Shown here: positions 1 to 7,267 of the stretch, one piece after another | How positions within the stretch are numbered: position 1 is the first letter of the stretch | How the letters are laid out: each line of letters starts with the position of its first letter | Assembly: GCA_039809305.1 (NCBI GenBank) | Contig: JBDHUT010000015.1 | Location: 1 to 14,674, forward strand | Origin: JALHNF01 sp039809305 | GTDB taxonomy: Bacteria > Patescibacteriota > Minisyncoccia > Phycocordibacterales > UBA5272 | Reading direction: 5' to 3' | DNA: 14,674 bases | Translations under genes and position numbers: made by a program | The notes under the pieces: generated by a model | The model's database searches: none | Seen by the model: the letters and a program-made list of their open reading frames with translations, nothing else | Told to the model about the DNA's origin: nothing

Positions 1-29
1 TTGGATATTTTTACATTTCTTGTTATTAT
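1..29 (+). promoter_or_regulatory. Promoter of tRNA-His
   Basis: A -35-like TTGGAT at 1-6 and a -10-like TATTAT at 24-29 are separated by exactly 17 bases. A TGn extension (21-23) sits directly before the -10 box. Transcription would start near 36, about nine bases before the mature tRNA 5' end. It is a sequence-only prediction, but spacing and extension are right for a sigma-70 type promoter. Confidence 0.6.
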
Positions 30-44
30 CGAAAAACAAAAGAT

Positions 45-117
45 GGTGTCTATGGTGTAACGGTTAACACGGGGGTTTGTGGAGCCCTCGATTCGGGTTC
101 GATTCCCGATAGACACC
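45..117 (+). tRNA. tRNA-His (GTG anticodon)
   Basis: A full cloverleaf folds by hand. The acceptor stem pairs 46-52 with 110-116. The D stem is GTGT/ACAC (55-58 with 67-70). The anticodon stem is 72-76 with 84-88, with anticodon GTG at 79-81 preceded by T78. The T stem is 93-97 with 105-109 around a TTCGATT loop. An extra G at 45 pairs with C117; this is the G-1:C73 pair that is the identity element of tRNA-His for histidyl-tRNA synthetase, and it is encoded in the DNA. The 3' CCA is not encoded (117 is followed by CAC), so CCA must be added after transcription. The anticodon stem closes with two G-T wobbles (72:88 and 76:84). Confidence 0.97.
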
Positions 118-141
118 CACTAAAGAAAAAGTCATGTAACT

Positions 142-170
142 TTTGCTGTAGGCATACTGTCGTGTACACT
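142..170 (+). promoter_or_regulatory. Putative promoter of the FkbM-type methyltransferase gene
   Basis: TACACT at 165-170 serves as a -10 box, with TTTGCT at 142-147 as a weak -35 17 bases upstream. The start codon at 180 lies only nine bases after the -10 box, so the 5' leader would be a few bases at most. No Shine-Dalgarno sequence is present. An upstream alternative -10 is CATACT at 153-158. Confidence 0.4.
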
Positions 171-179
171 GCAAAGTAG

Positions 180-1013
180 ATGAAAAAATTTCTATGGCAT
201 TATAGACGGGCGAAACGAGATGGAGAAGGAGCTCGCTTTTTGTGGCGATCTTTTTTGCATTACACACACCTTTCATCATTTATCACTTTTGATCGTAAGG
301 GTATAAAAATGTATTGTCATGGGGATCCCTTTTCTTTTTGGCTCTGGAATCACAAAGATGAACTTCGCGACGATGAACTTTTTTTCGAGCGTTTTTTAAG
401 AGAAGGTGATACGGTAATTGACGCTGGTGCAAATATTGGACTTCTTACGCTTCGTGCTGCAAAAATTGTTGGAGGAAAAGGTGATGTTATTTCTATAGAA
501 CCTCATCCGGAAACGTTTCAATGGCTAGAGAAAAACATTTTTCTTAATTTGTTTTCAAATGTGCATCTTTACAATATTGCAGTAGGACACAAAGAACAAA
601 CTGTTCCTTTTACTAATTTTAAAATAAAAGACGTTAATAAGATTTCTGGTATTGAGGGAACGTTAGAGGTGCCTATGAAGACGCTTGATATGCTTTGTGC
701 TCAGGTCTTACATTGTAACCTTTTGAAAATTGACGTGGAGGGTTTCGAGCTTCCAGCTCTTTTTGGTGCCGAGGAGCTTTTAAAAAGAACCGATGTTGTT
801 ATGTTTGAGAGTTCGCCACGAAACTTTGCTCTTCAAAACTATACTTTGCAAGATATTTTTAGGTATTTAAGTTTGCAGGGTTTTTCTGTATATAAAATAA
901 GTGAAGACTTTGAACTAGAAAAAATCGCACCAAATTACGAAACGATCCAAAAATACGAAAATATATTTGCCGTAAAAAACGAAGAGTTATTAAGGCAGAG
1001 ACTGTCTTTCTAA
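180..1013 (+). CDS. FkbM-family SAM-dependent methyltransferase
   Basis: A 277-residue class I methyltransferase of the FkbM type, a family that O-methylates sugars or small molecules. SAM-binding motif I is VIDAGANIG at residues 79-87. Motif II with the ribose-binding acidic residue is ISIEPHP at 104-110. The family signature LLKIDVEGFE is at 181-190. The N-terminal 70 residues are basic and aromatic, with no signal peptide, so the enzyme is probably cytoplasmic. The substrate cannot be told from sequence. ATG at 180 is chosen because it follows a -10-like box closely and the next in-frame ATG (residue 44) would remove part of the N-terminal region. There is no SD site. It follows tRNA-His, and the DUF3298-type gene starts 17 bases after its stop. 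Nearby envelope genes suggest a surface glycan substrate, which is inference only. Confidence 0.88.
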   Translation: MKKFLWHYRRAKRDGEGARFLWRSFLHYTHLSSFITFDRKGIKMYCHGDPFSFWLWNHKDELRDDELFFERFLREGDTVIDAGANIGLLTLRAAKIVGGKGDVISIEPHPETFQWLEKNIFLNLFSNVHLYNIAVGHKEQTVPFTNFKIKDVNKISGIEGTLEVPMKTLDMLCAQVLHCNLLKIDVEGFELPALFGAEELLKRTDVVMFESSPRNFALQNYTLQDIFRYLSLQGFSVYKISEDFELEKIAPNYETIQKYENIFAVKNEELLRQRLSF

Positions 1014-1015
1014 AA

Positions 1016-1024
1016 TGATATAAT
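1016..1024 (+). promoter_or_regulatory. Extended -10 promoter giving a leaderless mRNA
   Basis: TGATATAAT (TGn extension at 1016-1018, perfect TATAAT at 1019-1024) lies six bases before the ATG at 1031. The expected start of transcription coincides with the A of the start codon. No good -35 is visible, which is normal for extended -10 promoters. Confidence 0.6.
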
Positions 1025-1030
1025 AAATAG

Positions 1031-1825
1031 ATGAAAAATTTTGTTGTAGGAGCAATTATTGGACTTGTTCTGATTGCTATTGGAGCAGGAATGTTGAGTG
1101 GGAAAATAAAAATTCCAAAACAGACATCACCTGATGTTGTAACAACAACCGCAACCGCAACCACAACAGAAACAATAGTCACTGTTTTAAAGGAGAAGGT
1201 TGATGAGCAAAAAGACGGTGTGTTATTTTCAATAGAGTCTCCAAAAATTTTAAATGCTCCGATTCTTCAGAAAAATATTGATGATTATATTGCTGGGTTT
1301 AAAACAGGTATTACTCAGGCGGCAAAGGATATTGACTTTGTAGGAGCTTCGAGTAATTACTCACTCAACATTAGTTATGAAGTTGTACGCAATGATTCAA
1401 AAATTGTTGTTATAAGAATGTCTGCATACGAGTACACAGGCGGTGCTCATGGTAATCCAAGTTTTGCATTCTTTCAGTATGATACTCAAACCGAAAGAAT
1501 GATTAGGGAAGAAGAGATTTTAATCAATAAAAAAGACCCGACACTAATTTCTGTTGTTACCAATGCTTTACTCAACAAATCACAATACTCTTTTGAAGAT
1601 AATGGGGTTAAAAAAAGTATGTTTTTTGATGTTGATGAAGACAAACAGGGGTTTATGAGTAATGTAGCTGAAAATGGAAATGTGGCTTTTGCAGAAAATG
1701 GAATTATTTTTAAATACGGTGCATACGCAATTGGTCCATATGTAATCGGTGAACCGGAAGTCATTATTCCTTACACTGAGATTCAGTCGTTTTTAACACC
1801 GTACGCGAATACAATTCTTAAATAA
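1031..1825 (+). CDS. Membrane-anchored DUF4163/DUF3298 (RsiV/PdaC-like) protein
   Basis: 264 residues. Residues 4-23 form one hydrophobic N-terminal segment that could be a signal anchor. It is followed by a Thr/Ala-rich linker (about 36-52) and an extracytoplasmic domain. YTGGAHGN at 135-142 and the C-terminal pattern with FKYGAYAIGPYVIG (227-240) and VIIPYTEI (244-251) match the DUF4163 plus DUF3298 arrangement seen in the anti-sigma factor RsiV and the deacetylase PdaC. In those families the domain is extracellular and in RsiV it binds lysozyme. No sigma-factor gene is nearby, so an anti-sigma role is not supported here; an envelope-binding role is inference. The ATG at 1031 sits just behind an extended -10 box. 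The uppP gene starts four bases after the stop, so the two are probably cotranscribed and translationally coupled. Confidence 0.8.
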   Translation: MKNFVVGAIIGLVLIAIGAGMLSGKIKIPKQTSPDVVTTTATATTTETIVTVLKEKVDEQKDGVLFSIESPKILNAPILQKNIDDYIAGFKTGITQAAKDIDFVGASSNYSLNISYEVVRNDSKIVVIRMSAYEYTGGAHGNPSFAFFQYDTQTERMIREEEILINKKDPTLISVVTNALLNKSQYSFEDNGVKKSMFFDVDEDKQGFMSNVAENGNVAFAENGIIFKYGAYAIGPYVIGEPEVIIPYTEIQSFLTPYANTILK

Positions 1826-1829
1826 TCTT

Positions 1830-2594
1830 GTGACAATTCTTCAAGCAGCTATTATTGGGGTCGTTGAAGGTTTTACGGAGTTTCTACCTATTTCTTCAAC
1901 AGCTCATATTTTAATCGTTCAAAAAATTTTTAACATTGTGCTTGATGAAAGTGTGACAACATTTACTATTGCTGTACAACTTGGTTCGATTCTTGCGGCA
2001 GCCATTTTGTATATTCGCCAGTTTTTTTCTTTACGTAAAGTTTTTGAGCTTATGCTTGCCCTTGTACCAACAATTATTGCAGGCATCTTGATATATCCTT
2101 TTATTAAAATATTTTTTACTAATGTTCTTTATATTGTGCCTTGGACTCTTGTGGTAGGGGGTTTACTTATGCTTTGGGGAGAAAAAATATATAAAAAAAA
2201 TGTTGAGAGGGAAGAGAAAGAACTCACTTTAAAAGAAAAATTTATTTTAGGTTGTGCTCAAGTGTTTGCTTTGGTGCCAGGTGTTTCTCGATCTGCTTCA
2301 ATGATTGTGACAGGTCTTTTTGCAAATTTTCCACGTCGAGCAGTTATGTCGTTTACATTTATTTTAGCTGTACCAACGATGTTCTCTGCTACTCTGTATG
2401 ATGTATATAAAACACAAATCCCAATTACAGCACTACTGACACCTTCTTTTTGTCTTGGTTTTATAACCGCTTTTTTTGTGGCACTTTTTTCTATTAGATT
2501 TATGCTATTTTTGGTGCAAAAGTATACATTCACCCCATTTGCTTGGTATCGGATTGTGCTCGGTATTAGTATCGGTCTCTTCCTATACATCTGA
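1830..2594 (+). CDS. uppP: Undecaprenyl-diphosphatase (UppP/BacA)
   Basis: 254 residues, polytopic inner-membrane protein. It dephosphorylates undecaprenyl diphosphate to the monophosphate, recycling the lipid carrier for peptidoglycan and other wall polymers. The first family motif EGFTEFLPISSTAH covers residues 13-26, with the catalytic glutamates E13 and E17. The second motif PGVSRSASM covers 150-158, with the essential arginine R154; the common SRSG is SRSA here. About seven to eight hydrophobic segments follow the usual order. The start is GTG at 1830, which places the N-terminal ILQAAIIGVVEG directly at the family's normal beginning. The length is slightly short of the usual 260-280. 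It follows the DUF3298-type gene by four bases without its own promoter or SD site, so it is probably translated from that transcript. Confidence 0.96.
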   Translation: MTILQAAIIGVVEGFTEFLPISSTAHILIVQKIFNIVLDESVTTFTIAVQLGSILAAAILYIRQFFSLRKVFELMLALVPTIIAGILIYPFIKIFFTNVLYIVPWTLVVGGLLMLWGEKIYKKNVEREEKELTLKEKFILGCAQVFALVPGVSRSASMIVTGLFANFPRRAVMSFTFILAVPTMFSATLYDVYKTQIPITALLTPSFCLGFITAFFVALFSIRFMLFLVQKYTFTPFAWYRIVLGISIGLFLYI

Positions 2595-2602
2595 CAATTT
2601 TG

Positions 2603-2608
2603 TATACT
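2603..2608 (+). promoter_or_regulatory. Putative -10 box before the LytR_C gene
   Basis: TATACT at 2603-2608, preceded by TTTTG, lies ten bases before the ATG at 2619. The mRNA leader would be about four bases. No convincing -35 is visible. Confidence 0.45.
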
Positions 2609-2618
2609 TACTTTATAT

Positions 2619-3329
2619 ATGAAATCATTTCTTCGTACATACGGTCTTCTCTTGGTTGCTGTAGTCGGACTCATGGCCGGAGGGTACTGGTACCTTGAAA
2701 ACAGATCACTTCAAGGGATTGCTGAACTTGATGCTACACAAGTGGAAAAACTTGTAGAAGTAGTAGGAAAACACGTTGTTCTTCCTGAGCCACTTGATGT
2801 AAGTCAGGTTCAAGTCGCTGCGGTTCAAGATGCTGAAAAACTTAAACCGGTGAGTCAGTTTTTTAGAGAGGCTCAAAATGGAGATCAGCTTATTATTTTC
2901 CCAACAAAACTCGTTCTCTTCCGTCCATCAGAAAACAAAGTTGTAAATATTAGTGCGCCAAGTGGTATTCAGGAAAATGCAGAAAGTGTGCCCACTATTT
3001 CTACATCTTCAACAACACCTACTACCGAAGATGCTGGGCAGAAGGTTGTCTCTAGAACACTTACTGTTGAAATTAGAAATGGTAGTGGTAAAACCGGTCT
3101 CGCTGGAGTTGTAAAAGGTAAATTCTCAAATTTCCCACAATTGAGTGTAACTAAGACGGGTAATGCCGCGAAAGACTCTTACACTACTACAATTATTGTG
3201 AATAAAGAAAACTTTATGCTTCCAGATATTTCTTCTGTTTTGAAAGGGAACTCTCAAAAAGAGTTACCTGAAGGTGAAGCAGATACAACGGCAGATATTT
3301 TGATTATTCTTGGTAAAGATTCTCAATAG
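2619..3329 (+). CDS. LytR_C-domain membrane protein
   Basis: 236 residues. One N-terminal transmembrane segment at about 8-25 is followed by a conserved region (about 38-112, ending LVLFRPSENKVVNIS) that recurs, from memory, in CPR hypothetical proteins. A Ser/Thr-rich linker spans about 125-140. A LytR C-terminal domain lies at about 146-233. Its marks are VEIRNGSGKTGLAG (150-163), the central GNAAKDSYTTTIIV (181-194) and the final ADILIILGKD (225-234). In LytR-CpsA-Psr proteins this domain accompanies a transferase that attaches polymers to the cell wall; here the transferase domain is absent, so the role is unknown but extracytoplasmic and probably envelope-related. Its end overlaps a possible TTG start for the next gene, though ATG 3337 is preferred for that gene, leaving seven bases between them. 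Confidence 0.85.
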   Translation: MKSFLRTYGLLLVAVVGLMAGGYWYLENRSLQGIAELDATQVEKLVEVVGKHVVLPEPLDVSQVQVAAVQDAEKLKPVSQFFREAQNGDQLIIFPTKLVLFRPSENKVVNISAPSGIQENAESVPTISTSSTTPTTEDAGQKVVSRTLTVEIRNGSGKTGLAGVVKGKFSNFPQLSVTKTGNAAKDSYTTTIIVNKENFMLPDISSVLKGNSQKELPEGEADTTADILIILGKDSQ

Positions 3330-3336
3330 GTATTTT

Positions 3337-4700
3337 ATGCGAGAAAATACCTCGCCATGGTTGCACCAATTAAATAAGGAGCGTCCAACACAAAAAATAG
3401 GTTACGATATTGAAACCGACATTGTTATTGTTGGCGGTGGTATTTCAGGTATTGCCACAGCATTTTTTTTACTCAAATATACAGATAAAAAAATAGTACT
3501 ATGTGATCGTGCGAAAATAGGACATGGGGCAACGGGGCATAATGCTGGACAAATAGTAAGTTACTTTGAACGACCATTTAAAGATCTTGTAGGTGAATTT
3601 GGGTTAGATATGGCTGCTCAAGGGCAACGAGATGTAGAAAATGCGTGGCAACTTTTAGATGAAATATATTCTGATGCATCATTAGATTTACCTGTCTCAC
3701 GTTTTGATGGACATATGGGTATTCGTACCAAAGAACAACTTATTTCATATCTGGAGGATATGAAGCTGCGTGTTGCTGGAGGGTTAAGTTCTGAGACTAT
3801 GAGAGTTGCGGTAGAGCTGAGTGATGTGTATCAGGAAATTTTAAAAAGTTATCCGGGATTGTTCATGTTTGTTCCACATAAAGAAATACTTGATCTTCTT
3901 GAAACGGAGAATAAGGATTTTATTGCAAGTCTATCTTTTCCAAAAGGTGTTACAAATAGTGCGCTTTTTGTACAAGAAACCGCTTTATTTCTACAGCAAA
4001 GTTATCAAGACCGTTTTGATCTTTTTGAACACACAAATGTCTCAAAAATAGTGTTAAAGGGAAATGAAGTTATTTTGGATACAAATGATCATACAATAAC
4101 TGCAGAAAAAATAGTTCTTTGTACAAATGGATTTGAAAGCTTCTCAATTTTTACTGAGACGGGTTTAGAATTGAATAAAAATTTCATGCGCGAGTCTACA
4201 GTCAAATTGCATATATGTCAGGATATACGGAAAAACTGACTCATCCTCCAACTGCGATTAGTTATTTAGAACAAGATGTTCCTGGTGCAGAAGCGGAGTA
4301 CAACTACCTTACCCGGCGTCCATTTGAGGTTGAAAAAGATATTAAACACAATCTTGTTTGTGTTGGCGGTCCAACATCTCCTCTTTATAATGAAATTACA
4401 TATACTGAAAATGACGAGTATCCAGAGCATGCTATAGAAAAGCTTGATACGTTTTTACGTACAACCTATAAACATTCTGGAGGTAAAAAACCAGAGTATG
4501 AGTTTACGTGGCATGGTTTGATGGGGTACACAAAAAACTATGTTCGTATGATAGGTCCTGATCCAAGTCACCCGGAACTCTTATATAATCTCGGGTGTAA
4601 TGGGATAGGTATATTACCTTCTTTACTTGGGGCAAAAAGAGTGACTGACTTTGTTTCAGGTACACCAGTGTTACCTTCGATGTTTGATGTACGGGAATAG
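3337..4700 (+). pseudogene. Frameshifted FAD-dependent (DAO-type) oxidoreductase
   Basis: Two adjoining reading frames together make one DAO-family flavoprotein of about 454 residues. The first piece (3337-4239) carries the Rossmann dinucleotide motif GGGISG (residues 33-38), an acidic residue D57 at the end of strand beta-2, and the FAD-contact motif GATGHNAGQ (64-72). The second piece (reading from about 4206 to 4700) carries the substrate/FAD C-terminal half, ending in LGCNGIGILPSLLGAKR, the usual DAO C-terminal FAD motif. Joining ...STVK (to 4206) with IAYMSGYTEKL (from 4206) gives a smooth family-like sequence, so one base appears to be missing near the AAA at 4204-4206. Without a correction the first frame stops at 4237-4239. 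There is no classic -1 slippery heptamer at the site. The family includes amine and amino-acid oxidases such as PuuB-like enzymes; the substrate is unknown. Both halves keep their motifs, so the lesion is recent or is a sequencing error. A TTG at 3310 could extend the N-terminus by nine residues. Confidence 0.8.
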
Positions 4701-4703
4701 GGT

Positions 4704-4735
4704 TATATATAAATTTGGTTTACAATTTATATATC
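4704..4735 (+). terminator. AT-rich hairpin between oxidoreductase and phosphatase genes
   Basis: ATATATAAATT in the left arm (4705-4715) pairs with AATTTATATAT (4724-4734) around a short loop, with one bulged T. It starts four bases after the stop at 4700 and is followed by an A/T run. It could be a weak terminator or only AT-rich chance pairing. No clear promoter for the following gene was found here. Confidence 0.3.
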
Positions 4736-4748
4736 AATAAAAAATTTT

Positions 4749-5495
4749 GTGTACCAATTTCTGCTATTAAACGAAAATATTTTTCTTCTTTTGTTATTAA
4801 TCTTTTTGTTATTAATCTTTTTTGGTTTTAAAGTTTTTTTACCAAAGCGTATTTATTTTGTACGACACGGGGAAACTGTCTTAAACGCAGCACATATTCG
4901 GCAAGATGATAAAGGCGGTCTTAGTGATAGTGGAAGAGAACAAGCAAAAGCTACAGGTGTGAGACTTTCTAAAATGCACATTGAACACATGTATGTAAGT
5001 CCTTATGAGCGCACTACTGAAACAGCAGGGATCATAAATGATTTTGTTCATGTTCCATTTACATATACAAAGTTACTCATTGAACGTAAGAATCCTACCG
5101 AAATCATTGGTAAAAAATATGATGATCTGGGGGTAGAAAAAATTATAAACCAAATCGACTTGGCAAATCACGATCCAAATTTTAGATATTCAGACGAAGA
5201 AAATTTTGCTGATTTACAAAAAAGAGCACAAAAACTTTTACGATACCTTTCATTTCGTCCACATAAGACAATAGTATGTGTCACACACGGTATCTTTTTA
5301 AAGATGGTACTTGCACATATTGTGTATGATAAAAAATTAACACCACTTGTTCATGCTACGCTTACGTATTTAACAACTGTGAATAATGCTGGAATAACTT
5401 TAGTGACGTATAATCCATGGAATTTTTTTCTCGGTAAGAAAAAATGGAATATTGTTGTATTTAATGATGTTTCTAAGGTTACTCTACAGAAATAG
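4749..5495 (+). CDS. Membrane-anchored histidine phosphatase (phosphoglycerate-mutase-like)
   Basis: 248 residues. An extremely hydrophobic Leu/Ile/Phe segment at about 11-30 is followed by a basic LPKR and a histidine-phosphatase fold. FVRHGET at 37-43 holds R39 and H40, the phosphohistidine acceptor. SPYERTTETA at 84-93 holds the second phosphate-binding arginine R88. E112 may be the general acid. VTHGIF at 178-183 holds the second catalytic histidine H180. The fold serves mutases, sugar and nucleotide phosphatases and SixA-type phosphoprotein phosphatases, so the substrate cannot be named. The basic residues after the anchor suggest that the enzyme faces the cytoplasm. The start is GTG at 4749; no later methionine would keep the anchor. 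A 15-base tandem duplication lies inside the anchor-coding part. Confidence 0.87.
   Translation: MYQFLLLNENIFLLLLLIFLLLIFFGFKVFLPKRIYFVRHGETVLNAAHIRQDDKGGLSDSGREQAKATGVRLSKMHIEHMYVSPYERTTETAGIINDFVHVPFTYTKLLIERKNPTEIIGKKYDDLGVEKIINQIDLANHDPNFRYSDEENFADLQKRAQKLLRYLSFRPHKTIVCVTHGIFLKMVLAHIVYDKKLTPLVHATLTYLTTVNNAGITLVTYNPWNFFLGKKKWNIVVFNDVSKVTLQK
4789..4818 (+). repeat. Two perfect 15-base tandem repeats inside the phosphatase gene
   Basis: TTTTGTTATTAATCT occurs at 4789-4803 and again at 4804-4818 without a gap. The unit is a multiple of three and keeps the frame, so it duplicates five hydrophobic residues (LLLIF-like) of the transmembrane anchor. This looks like slipped-strand duplication. 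Confidence 0.9.
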
Positions 5496-5526
5496 GAAAG
5501 AAATTAGTTTCATAAGGTTATTCTTC

Positions 5527-5535
5527 TGCTACACT
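5527..5535 (+). promoter_or_regulatory. Extended -10 promoter of the Calx-beta protein gene
   Basis: TGCTACACT has a TGn extension at 5527-5529 and TACACT at 5530-5535. The ATG at 5549 lies 13 bases further, so the leader would be about seven bases. A weak TTTCAT-like -35 lies around 5508-5513. Confidence 0.5.
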
Positions 5536-5548
5536 TACTCTAACCCCT

Positions 5549-7213
5549 ATGCACAAAACACCTATTGTCATAATCTTCACTGCACTTGCTCTTGTTGGTC
5601 TCCCTATGATTCTACCGCTCCCATTTTCTTCACTACAGGTAGCTGCAGTTGGTACCACAGGTACTACAGATATTGCCTTTAAAACAACTACACTTACCGC
5701 CGAAGAAGGTTCTAAGGTAAAAATTACTCTTACCGCGCCTGCGAACCTCACACAGGTGACAAAGGTACGTCTCAAGGTTACTGGGGGTACTGCTCGATCA
5801 GGTACAGACTTTAGAATTCCTACAACACAAAACATTACTTTCTACCGAGGTGGTTTAAGAGAAAAGTCAGTTACTCTTACTCTTAATTCTGATTCCACTC
5901 AAGAATCACCTGAGACCATTATCTTCGGTCTTTTCTCTCAGCAAGGACAATCTCTTAACAAAACACTTACTGTAACAGTGACAGATAAAGGTGCATCAAA
6001 TCAAACTATTACAACCGCAATTGATCTTAATGCTGTTCCTACTGACACAACATTAGATGCAAATGGGTGGCCGAGGTATTTGAGGGTGCCAGAAACATGT
6101 GCTCGTCCTGCTGCAGGAAAAAAGTATATTTTTGAGCCACGGTTAGGTAATCATCCGAGAAACAACTTCTCAAACACATTCATAGCACCTTTACTTACGA
6201 GTGGTTTTGGTGCAAGTTCTGGTGATTTTGTAATAAACCTAACAGATAATGAAGTCATGGCTATCCCTTTTTATGCTCCATATCTTGCGAGTGTCGGCGA
6301 GACTCCAAAAACAAAGATGGAAATTGCCGAGCTTGGAAATAATGCTTTTGGATACGCTACCCAATACTGGTTGCCTCACGCTGCGTATGGAAATCAAATG
6401 CAAATACGTATTTCAAGGTGTCCAGGTGGAGAAAATCCAATTGTAACTTCTGGACCAGGTGCTGCAGGAGCTTTAATTACCGGTATTACGATTGATGGCG
6501 AACAAACTCGCACTGTAAACGGTAAAAATTTAAATCAAGGTGAGCGTTATTTTATAAACATAAAAGGTACTTGTACACGTGATTTTTCAGACCCCACATA
6601 TACAACAGGTATATATGCACGTAATGGCAAACCGCTTTGCGCGAGCATTACTCAATCTTACGGATCATATCAAGGAACTGTTGTTCCTCCATATACAGGG
6701 GGTGTTCTTACGCAAGGGCCATATCCAATAAATTACAATTACAAAACTATTGCAGTCTCAAATGGGTATGAAGGTAATGATACGTATAGATGGCGATGTT
6801 TTGATGTTACAGGAAAAGGTGAGGAGATGCGATATGAAATAACAAATCAAGGATGGACAGAGCCAAACAAGCCAGCATACCAAAATTATGTTTGTGCTAT
6901 GGCTCAAAATAAATCTTTTGACGAAGTTCCCGTATATCAGGTGTGTGCAAAACACTCTCTTGGGTATACACGAACATCTCGTGTTACGATTCTTAATCTT
7001 CCTTTGCAACACGTTGACTCATGTCAGTTTGATAGCACAAAGAAAGTGTATTTTTGGAAAACTATAACCCCATCAAGTAGTTCCAATGCATTACTCGATC
7101 AAAACACAGAAGCGGGCAAGTTTAATTTTATTCAAGCTTGGAATGGTACTCCAGGCACAGTTGAGTATAAGGATGCAAACGGAATACTTATAAAGTCAGA
7201 ACGATTTCATTAA
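5549..7213 (+). CDS. Secreted Calx-beta domain protein of unknown function
   Basis: 554 residues. A signal peptide or anchor covers about 5-33 (hydrophobic, ending near LQVAAVG). Residues about 41-147 read as one Calx-beta domain: an opening IAFKTTTLTAEEGSKVKITL-type strand, a GGTARSGTDF turn (79-88) where the family has TA.aGsDY, then TLNSDSTQESPETIIFGL (111-128) with the acidic calcium-site residues, and a closing VTVTD. The remaining 400 residues match no family I recognise. They hold a handful of cysteines, many Tyr, Asn and Gly residues, and a run predicted as beta-rich, as in extracellular or surface proteins. Calx-beta domains bind calcium and occur in adhesion-type proteins, so a cell-surface role is a reasonable inference. 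It has its own promoter just upstream. A promoter for the next gene follows, so it is probably monocistronic. Confidence 0.75.
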   Translation: MHKTPIVIIFTALALVGLPMILPLPFSSLQVAAVGTTGTTDIAFKTTTLTAEEGSKVKITLTAPANLTQVTKVRLKVTGGTARSGTDFRIPTTQNITFYRGGLREKSVTLTLNSDSTQESPETIIFGLFSQQGQSLNKTLTVTVTDKGASNQTITTAIDLNAVPTDTTLDANGWPRYLRVPETCARPAAGKKYIFEPRLGNHPRNNFSNTFIAPLLTSGFGASSGDFVINLTDNEVMAIPFYAPYLASVGETPKTKMEIAELGNNAFGYATQYWLPHAAYGNQMQIRISRCPGGENPIVTSGPGAAGALITGITIDGEQTRTVNGKNLNQGERYFINIKGTCTRDFSDPTYTTGIYARNGKPLCASITQSYGSYQGTVVPPYTGGVLTQGPYPINYNYKTIAVSNGYEGNDTYRWRCFDVTGKGEEMRYEITNQGWTEPNKPAYQNYVCAMAQNKSFDEVPVYQVCAKHSLGYTRTSRVTILNLPLQHVDSCQFDSTKKVYFWKTITPSSSSNALLDQNTEAGKFNFIQAWNGTPGTVEYKDANGILIKSERFH

Positions 7214-7238
7214 TTAGAAACAACATAAATTATCTCCT

Positions 7239-7261
7239 GTGTATAAAATTTTTGATACACT
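7239..7261 (+). promoter_or_regulatory. Extended -10 promoter of the FAD oxidase gene, with overlapping dyad
   Basis: TGATACACT (7253-7261) puts the -10 TACACT at 7256-7261, six bases before the ATG at 7268, so the transcript would begin at the start codon. A six-base dyad, GTGTAT at 7239-7244 and ATACAC at 7255-7260, overlaps the -10 box. It could be an operator, but short dyads of this composition can arise by chance. Confidence 0.5.
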
Positions 7262-7267
7262 GTATTT

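Noticed and set aside
64..279. Minus-strand 71-residue reading frame across the tRNA and the methyltransferase start
   Set aside because: It overlaps the tRNA and a well-supported gene on the other strand and shows no domain, promoter or SD site.
1141..1170. Short ACC/GCA-type repeat as a possible CRISPR or regulatory repeat
   Set aside because: It is a Thr/Ala-rich linker within the DUF3298-type gene and has no spacer structure. No CRISPR array was seen anywhere in the window.
2592..2594. UGA recoded as glycine, as in Gracilibacteria
   Set aside because: UppP and the gene ending at 9504 end at TGA at the expected length, and no TGA interrupts the conserved genes in frame.
3310..3336. TTG start of the oxidoreductase, overlapping the LytR_C gene
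   Set aside because: ATG 3337 still leaves 29 residues before the first Rossmann strand, and the overlap of 20 bases is not needed.
4198..4215. Programmed -1 ribosomal frameshift in the DAO-type gene
   Set aside because: There is no X XXY YYZ heptamer in the right frame and no clear downstream stimulatory structure; a simple indel is more likely.
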